Assembly: GCA_004352715.1 (NCBI GenBank)
Contig: SCFE01000119.1
Span: 1,467,958-1,489,093, forward strand
DNA from: Hofstenia miamia
Taxonomy: Eukaryota > Xenacoelomorpha > Acoela
DNA length: 21,136 nt
Direction: 5' to 3'
Below, piece by piece: positions 15,686-21,136 of this stretch. Every line of letters starts with the position of its first letter. Positions within the stretch are counted from its first letter, which is position 1. Made by a program: the position numbers and the translations under genes. The notes beneath the pieces are model-generated. The model saw only the letters and a program-made list of their open reading frames with translations. It ran no database searches and was not told the origin of the DNA.

Positions 15686-15806
15686 CAGAGATGATGATGA
15701 GATGTCTTGCGCTACATATAGAACATGCACCAAATGTTTGGCGGTTTTTCCAACTGCACAGGCTAAACGCGTCAAGCTTTCTCATACATTTTCCAAGCCA
15801 ACTAAG
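15686..15806 (+). CDS. Candidate internal exon with consensus splice sites, zinc-finger-like
   Basis: A polypyrimidine acceptor, GTTTCCCCTTCAG ending at 15685, and a strong donor, AAG|GTAAGC at 15806/15807, enclose 121 bases. In one frame (one base, then 40 full codons) it reads Asp-Asp-Asp-Glu-Met-Ser-Cys, then Tyr-Arg-Thr-Cys-Thr-Lys-Cys-Leu, then Lys-Leu-Ser-His-Thr-Phe, giving a C-x2-C...H half finger. A second frame is also open, so the reading frame is not certain. This is the best spliced-exon candidate in the window. The next exon would fall beyond 15860, probably in the gap. Host or transposon origin unknown. Confidence 0.42.
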
Positions 15807-15860
15807 GTAAGCAAAATCATTTCATTTATATAGTACATCTCAAAGCGTTATCCTAATCAG

Positions 15861-15879
15861 TATATATATATATATATAT
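15861..15879. repeat. (TA)n microsatellite at the left edge of the second gap
   Basis: TA repeats run directly into the N block, which suggests that assembly broke in a simple repeat. Confidence 0.9.
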
Positions 15880-16879
15880 NNNNNNNNNNNNNNNNNNNNN
15901 NNNNNNNNNNNNNNNNNNNNNNNNNNNNNNNNNNNNNNNNNNNNNNNNNNNNNNNNNNNNNNNNNNNNNNNNNNNNNNNNNNNNNNNNNNNNNNNNNNNN
16001 NNNNNNNNNNNNNNNNNNNNNNNNNNNNNNNNNNNNNNNNNNNNNNNNNNNNNNNNNNNNNNNNNNNNNNNNNNNNNNNNNNNNNNNNNNNNNNNNNNNN
16101 NNNNNNNNNNNNNNNNNNNNNNNNNNNNNNNNNNNNNNNNNNNNNNNNNNNNNNNNNNNNNNNNNNNNNNNNNNNNNNNNNNNNNNNNNNNNNNNNNNNN
16201 NNNNNNNNNNNNNNNNNNNNNNNNNNNNNNNNNNNNNNNNNNNNNNNNNNNNNNNNNNNNNNNNNNNNNNNNNNNNNNNNNNNNNNNNNNNNNNNNNNNN
16301 NNNNNNNNNNNNNNNNNNNNNNNNNNNNNNNNNNNNNNNNNNNNNNNNNNNNNNNNNNNNNNNNNNNNNNNNNNNNNNNNNNNNNNNNNNNNNNNNNNNN
16401 NNNNNNNNNNNNNNNNNNNNNNNNNNNNNNNNNNNNNNNNNNNNNNNNNNNNNNNNNNNNNNNNNNNNNNNNNNNNNNNNNNNNNNNNNNNNNNNNNNNN
16501 NNNNNNNNNNNNNNNNNNNNNNNNNNNNNNNNNNNNNNNNNNNNNNNNNNNNNNNNNNNNNNNNNNNNNNNNNNNNNNNNNNNNNNNNNNNNNNNNNNNN
16601 NNNNNNNNNNNNNNNNNNNNNNNNNNNNNNNNNNNNNNNNNNNNNNNNNNNNNNNNNNNNNNNNNNNNNNNNNNNNNNNNNNNNNNNNNNNNNNNNNNNN
16701 NNNNNNNNNNNNNNNNNNNNNNNNNNNNNNNNNNNNNNNNNNNNNNNNNNNNNNNNNNNNNNNNNNNNNNNNNNNNNNNNNNNNNNNNNNNNNNNNNNNN
16801 NNNNNNNNNNNNNNNNNNNNNNNNNNNNNNNNNNNNNNNNNNNNNNNNNNNNNNNNNNNNNNNNNNNNNNNNNNNNNNN
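15880..16879. other. Assembly gap of exactly 1000 N
   Basis: All N, with the same length as the first gap, so a placeholder of unknown real size. It is bounded on the left by a TA tract, with another TA tract at 16911-16943 on the right. Confidence 0.99.
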
Positions 16880-16910
16880 TCTTGGTAACCCCTTATTAGG
16901 CGCAAGGATA

Positions 16911-16943
16911 ATATATATATATATATATATAATATATATATAA
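16911..16943. repeat. (TA)n microsatellite right of the second gap
   Basis: TA repeats with a few phase breaks. Confidence 0.9.
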
Positions 16944-18146
16944 TAATAAGTTAGTAAATTATACTAATATGTATGGCTGCCGTTCCTTACGATATTTATT
17001 CGTTGCTTAGAGGGCTAGGAAATGTGTTGTAATATTTTAAAGACGCTTATGGATATGAGTTTTGTACAACTAGGGTTGGAATAGCTTAAAAAATACTATG
17101 ACATTCACCAACGCTGTCCGAAATTTTGTCTGTACCAGTGTAGCAGAGTCTTTTGTTATTAAATAAGTTTAAGAAATATTATGAAAGCAAAAAGGTCATG
17201 GTGATAATGAATTGTTATTAAAATGCATACCCTAGCTGTAATCCTAATCTAACCTCGATATATGTAACATGAAATGTTAAAATTTAATGTATTAATTATT
17301 AATGCTAAGATACATGAAATTACTAATTACTCAAAAAAATTCAGCCATTTCTAATGCAGTCCTGTTTATTTAATTTCATTAATGTAAAAATCGCCCGTAT
17401 ATCTAGTCTTCCAAAATTTGTTTAATTTCAAAAGCTATTGTACAGATTTTGAACTGCGTTTGTAGGCTTTCAAAGCTAGTTTTCTAAAGCCAGGGGGCAT
17501 GCGCTATGCACTAAGCAAAATGGGGCTTGTGTGCACTTTCTACCGCCATGTACAAATTAAAAATTTACGTGTGACCGCGTTTTTTCAAACAACCGCTTAA
17601 AATTTTGTAATGTGTCAACTTTTTTTTTCACCCTAGCTTCCCACTAAATATTATTACGTTTGATTAAGTATTGCCGGAGTAATGTTCAGAAATAAAAATT
17701 TTTGAAGAATTCGGAACCTCCTGTTTTCTACTATGGAAACCTTGCTATCGCAATTTGCTCCATTTTTGCACTTTTGATAGTACAGAGTAGTAACAATAAC
17801 CCTTGACCAAAACAGGTAAGTTATAATATAATTCTTCAGTATTAAATAACTCCAGATGTGCAATATCTACTTAATGTATTAAAAATTTACATAGGAATTT
17901 TATAACTTTATAGCTTTATTTTAAAGTTTACTTTCTATATACAAATTCTATATACATACATATTCTATCTATCTACAGTATTTACAATGAAATATATACA
18001 GATTATTTTCAAAAGTTTAATAAATACAGAAATATACAGAGATAAACAAAGCTGATACAATTATGTAACAAACACACAGCCAAATTAAAAACAATTAAAA
18101 ACGCAGGTTTTCGCAATTTCGTCAGACATTTAAATTTTTATTGTTG
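16944..18146. other. Intergenic stretch, right part probably LINE 3' flank
   Basis: Nothing recognisable between 16944 and about 17640. An open minus-strand frame at 17654-17863 has no known motif and starts without support. From about 17880 to 18146 the minus strand continues downstream of the LINE reverse transcriptase stop codon and may be its 3' untranslated region; no terminal repeat or poly(A) tail was identified. Confidence 0.45.
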
Positions 18147-19085
18147 CTAAGTGTATGTTGGGTTGCTAGTAATTTGGTGTAGTAATTTCTTGAAGGATGT
18201 TGTATTAGATGCATTACGGACGTTGACATCTAATTTGTTCCATCGCTTACATGTAATTTTTGTAAACCCACTCTGCTAAAACTTATTTTTATCTTTAAGT
18301 TGTTTATGCATTTATTTGCTCTTCCATTATGACTAAAATAGGAAATGGTTTCCATTAATGCACTTGTAGAGTTTTATTAGGCTGGTGTATGTGATTATGT
18401 AAGCTTCTGTTGGAATAAATGCTCTGTGTAAAAAAGAGCGTGCTTGCTAACACTAAACATTGTGTGGATTGACCAGCTTAACAGCCTATTTAATTGATTA
18501 AACTTTATTGTGTTTAAGTTGCCTAGTAATATAGATATCTGATTTGACTCAGTACTCGTGCTTTACACTTAGTAATGCCTTTAATCTGTTTTATAAATTG
18601 GATGTCCCCTGACGTTTTGTGTACCTTTTTCCGAATGAAATTACTGTAATTGAAGTTAGTGTCAATCTCAATTCCCAAATATGTTACGGTTTCTGATGGT
18701 CTAATAAGTGGAGTCAGCTGAAACTTTCATGGCAACTTTCTTTACAAGTGATTGTGTTTCATTTTGTGCAAAGACAATAAATTGCGTTTTGTTCATATTG
18801 GCTGTTAATTTGTTCTGCTTAAAGTAAATCATTATTTTATTTATGTTCTCTTGGAGGTTTCTTGATGCTTTAATTGGGCTAACATTATGATTCACAATAC
18901 AAATGTCATCTGCATGATATATTAGTTGGCAGTCTCTTAAATAGATTTTTATGTCATATATACAAATTCAACAACCTGGAACCAAGAACAGTTACTTTGG
19001 TACACCGTGTCCTCTTGTGGTATAATCTGAAGAACTGTGGATTTTACTTTTATAAATTCATAAAAAAATTTATATGGGGATAGAA
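18147..19085 (-). pseudogene. Decayed non-LTR (LINE) reverse transcriptase, C-terminal half
   Basis: On the minus strand the conserved blocks appear in order, spread over shifted frames. First comes Gly-Val-Pro (about 19005), then Val-Leu-Gly-Ser, the LINE 'GVPQGSVLGP' motif. The catalytic box reads Tyr-His-Ala-Asp-Asp-Ile (about 18905-18922), with one residue inserted into the usual YADD. Next is the Asn-Lys-Leu-Thr-Ala-Asn-Met-Asn-Lys-Thr-Gln-Phe motif (about 18780-18815). The thumb block Thr-Val-Thr-Tyr-Leu-Gly-Ile-Glu-Ile-Asp lies near 18665-18690. The ending is Trp-Asn-Lys-Leu-Asp-Val...Ser-Phe-Lys-Lys-Leu-Leu (about 18195-18243) and a stop at 18147-18149. The N-terminal endonuclease and first RT blocks are absent, the usual 5' truncation. 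The thumb and ending motifs fit the Jockey/CR1/L2 group. At least three frame breaks show a dead copy. Confidence 0.85.
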
Positions 19086-19815
19086 AATTGTATATGAAAT
19101 ATTTAATTTAAAATGAGTTTTTGTGTTCATTTAAATCCAGATGCTATTAAGATTGTCAAAATCATTTGCTAAATAGTAAATTTTGATTTGGAAAGCTAGA
19201 TATGACATTTATTATTATATTTTTTCAATATTTTTATTACCAATTTAATAGGAAATGCGGCTTAGTCATGCTTATAATATTATTTCACATAAACAATGTA
19301 GATTTAACACAGGTATTTCATAATATGATAACAATTAAGTTTGCTTTGCCTTCACGATTCTTCTGCTACATTTCCACCATAATGTCACTCTGGAATTCTC
19401 ATCTCATTAGTTAGGCAAACATTTATTATGTACAAGTATCTTGTTTTGGAGTTTTTTGTTGTTGACTTTATTGGACCTTCTTAGAATTGGTTTCCGCTTT
19501 GGATAGTGACATTTGAATTTGTGTGTTAGATATGATTTTAGTAATATTAGCACTGTTATATTATTTAAAATGCCAGTCAAAAAGACCTTTCAAACATGTG
19601 ATGGGGTGCCCCATGCATGTACAATCCTTCTAGTAAGCAATGTAGTGAAAAATCTTTTTGGAATTCCAATGGCTAATTAATGAATTATATATTAAATTCA
19701 GTTTTAATTTATTCTTTTTAGAATGATGCATGTGAACAATAACTTTAACATGTTACAAAACACCTAAGTAATCTTGCCAATGTGTTGTTTTTAGAAGATT
19801 GACGTTGATTTGTTC
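19086..19815. other. AT-rich stretch without supported genes
   Basis: A 70-codon open frame at 19202-19414 (plus) is hydrophobic and AT-driven, without motif support. No repeats or RNA genes seen. Confidence 0.45.
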
Positions 19816-19924
19816 TTGTCAGTTGGGATTATTCTTCTAGCATTAATCTACATATTGAAAAAGTTGCAAGAGCTTGGAACTTTAAATCTGTATTGTGCAA
19901 TTCTCATCCTTTTGTAGATTGAAT
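19810..19924 (+). pseudogene. Possible LINE fragment (post-RT region)
   Basis: The plus strand reads Val-Leu-Val-Ser-Trp-Asp-Tyr-Ser-Ser-Ser-Ile-Asn-Leu-His-Ile-Glu-Lys-Val...Cys-Asn-Ser-His-Pro-Phe before a TGA at about 19922. The pattern 'D-x-x-L-S-F-x-x-H-I-x-x-V-x-x-K-A-x-x-x-x-G-F-x-x-R' after LINE reverse transcriptases is partly matched. It is short and has an upstream stop, so it is weakly supported. Confidence 0.28.
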
Positions 19925-21136
19925 GACTTACTATAACCTTACTCAGTGATTGATCTACAATTTTACTGTTATTTTGAAATATATATTAAACATTGTTATC
20001 AAATAGAATTTTTTTCAAAACCATGTATTCAGTTGAAACTAAATATGCATTTAATTCAAAGCAGAATTTGGCTAGTAATGATTAAATGGCTCTTTGCACC
20101 GTTTTTTGAAGCTATGCTGAAATTATTAATAGCATAGTCAGCAAAATATGATCCATTTTACTCCGTTTTGAAATTTATTGCCTTGATCCTAAAATCTTAT
20201 AAACTTATTAATATTCATTGAATTAAGTATTTTAATTAGATCAACTAAATCACCCACTATGAACAAATTGTGATTAAAGTTTAATCTTTTCTGTGATTAA
20301 TAAAATTGCATCAAATGTGCTGAATTTGATTTGAAGTCCAAATTAGTTATTTGATACAGTTTCATTGTTAATTATAAATGTGTTTTTCAAATATTATCCT
20401 AAAAATTGTTTATATTATGTGTTGAAAATGCAAATTTTGTCCAATAAATTTTAAACTTTTAGTTTTGGTAACTTCTGATGTCAAATTTCCAGAAAAAAAA
20501 TTTGACATTCTATATGAATGAATAACTGACTTAAACATTGTCTTTGTATGTGTCAAACAAGTTTGTTGACGTAATGTATAAAACTAAAAACTAAAAAAAT
20601 ACTGGTTTATTATCAATCCTCCATATTATTTAGTTCTTTTATAAATAGTGTTTAATTTACTTCAGGTTTAAAATCACTGTTAATTCATTCAATAAGATTA
20701 AACATCTAAAAGAAAATTCATTTGATCATTATTTATACTAATAAATTTTGTTCAGACCTACCACTTTGTTCATAACTTTTTGGAAATTAAAACATTCTCA
20801 ACAAAGTACCATTGGGTTCAGAGCTACAACTTTGTTCACAACTTTTGTTCCGATTCAACTAAAATTTTAAAAATCAATATATTCTAATTCTAATTTAGAG
20901 CCTGTAAAATTATTTCGATTATTTACCAAAAAAGACTAACTACTATATGCACCTCTGATGGTTCGTAATAAATTTTATCCAGCAAACGTTTGTTTTCAGG
21001 CTTTTCCGAATTTAATTTATCTTCTATATTGTCAAAAGCAATAATTGCTGTACTCCTTAATTGTGTATGTTATTAATGTTATAGCTCTCAATGCTTGCAT
21101 TTCATAAACAATGCTTTTCTTCATTGAGCTCTATCA
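19925..21136. other. AT-rich right end of window
   Basis: No supported coding region. A 31-base motif with TTCAGA(C/G)CTAC(C/A)ACTTTG occurs twice 66 bases apart (from 20751 and 20817). A TTTGTTTTCAG acceptor-like sequence ends near 20999 and is followed by about 25 open codons to a TAA, too little to call an exon. Confidence 0.45.
20751..20845 (+). repeat. Short tandem duplication, 66-bp period, two copies
   Basis: Two copies of a roughly 30-base segment starting TTCAGA(C/G)CTAC and ending TTGTTCA(T/C)AACTTTT are spaced 66 bases apart with three mismatches. The intervening sequence is not clearly repeated. Confidence 0.6.

Noticed and set aside
15853-16905. Long minus-strand open frame across the second N block
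   Set aside because: It is an artefact of translating N, with only short TA-repeat and flank residues at the ends.
17654-17863. 69-codon minus-strand frame downstream of the LINE
   Set aside because: No recognisable motif, an unsupported start, and a composition expected from AT-rich DNA. It is not a continuation of the reverse transcriptase.
19202-20137. Plus-strand frames of 60-70 codons at 19202-19414 and 19946-20137
   Set aside because: They are rich in Phe, Ile, Tyr and Leu as expected from random AT-rich sequence, and have no splice or start context.
1-21136. tRNA, rRNA or other structured RNA genes
   Set aside because: No tRNA A/B-box arrangement with a cloverleaf, and no rRNA-like conserved stretch, was noticed by eye; a covariance-model search was not possible here.

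Overview
This is a eukaryotic, almost certainly metazoan, window. It is strongly AT-rich, has many (TA)n microsatellites, and carries a dense set of animal-type transposable elements in different states of decay. No host gene could be named with confidence. The sequence alone does not fix the species; an AT-rich invertebrate such as a hydrozoan, hemipteran or arachnid would fit. Two gaps of exactly 1000 N (999-1998 and 15880-16879) are assembly placeholders.

Left part (1-6000). The minus strand from 997 to the left edge is one open frame for the exonuclease part of a Polinton/Maverick-type family B DNA polymerase. It has an endonuclease VII-like Cys/His insert and runs off the window on the left and into the gap on the right. 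After the gap lies a long Helitron Rep reading frame on the plus strand (2779-5952, preceded by a frameshifted N-terminal piece at 2612). It has the HUH motif and the two-tyrosine motif but ends where the helicase should begin.

Middle part (6000-12040). A fold-back repeat (6180-6424; a second, inverted copy at about 11225-11344) is followed by a broken BED-finger fragment of a hAT-type transposase. Next is a nearly complete Tc1-type transposon (7349-9232). Its DD34E transposase carries one in-frame stop, and its left end is split by a 229-bp hAT-type MITE with a perfect 8-bp target duplication. A roughly 550-590-bp unit is then present twice in direct orientation (9299-9848 and 10334-10921). 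A 411-bp TTAA-flanked element with long inverted ends carries a cysteine-rich reading frame (11624-12034).

Right part (12040-21136). At 12040-13500 several exon-like open segments occur in a partly tandem duplicated arrangement, including three copies of a zinc-ribbon-like motif. This is the least explained and most interesting block. It is followed by an unrecognised minus-strand open segment, a complex TA/TACATA microsatellite, a mariner (DD34D) relic on the minus strand, a 21-bp minisatellite, and two cysteine-containing exon-like segments, one with good splice sites. After the second gap, a decayed LINE reverse transcriptase occupies the minus strand (18147-19085). The remaining sequence to the right edge is AT-rich with only weak coding traces.

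The genes do not form a pathway. They are independent mobile elements, some nested, and the nesting gives an order of events: Tc1 insertion first, then the hAT MITE into it; exon-block duplication first, then probably the TTAA element beside or into one copy.
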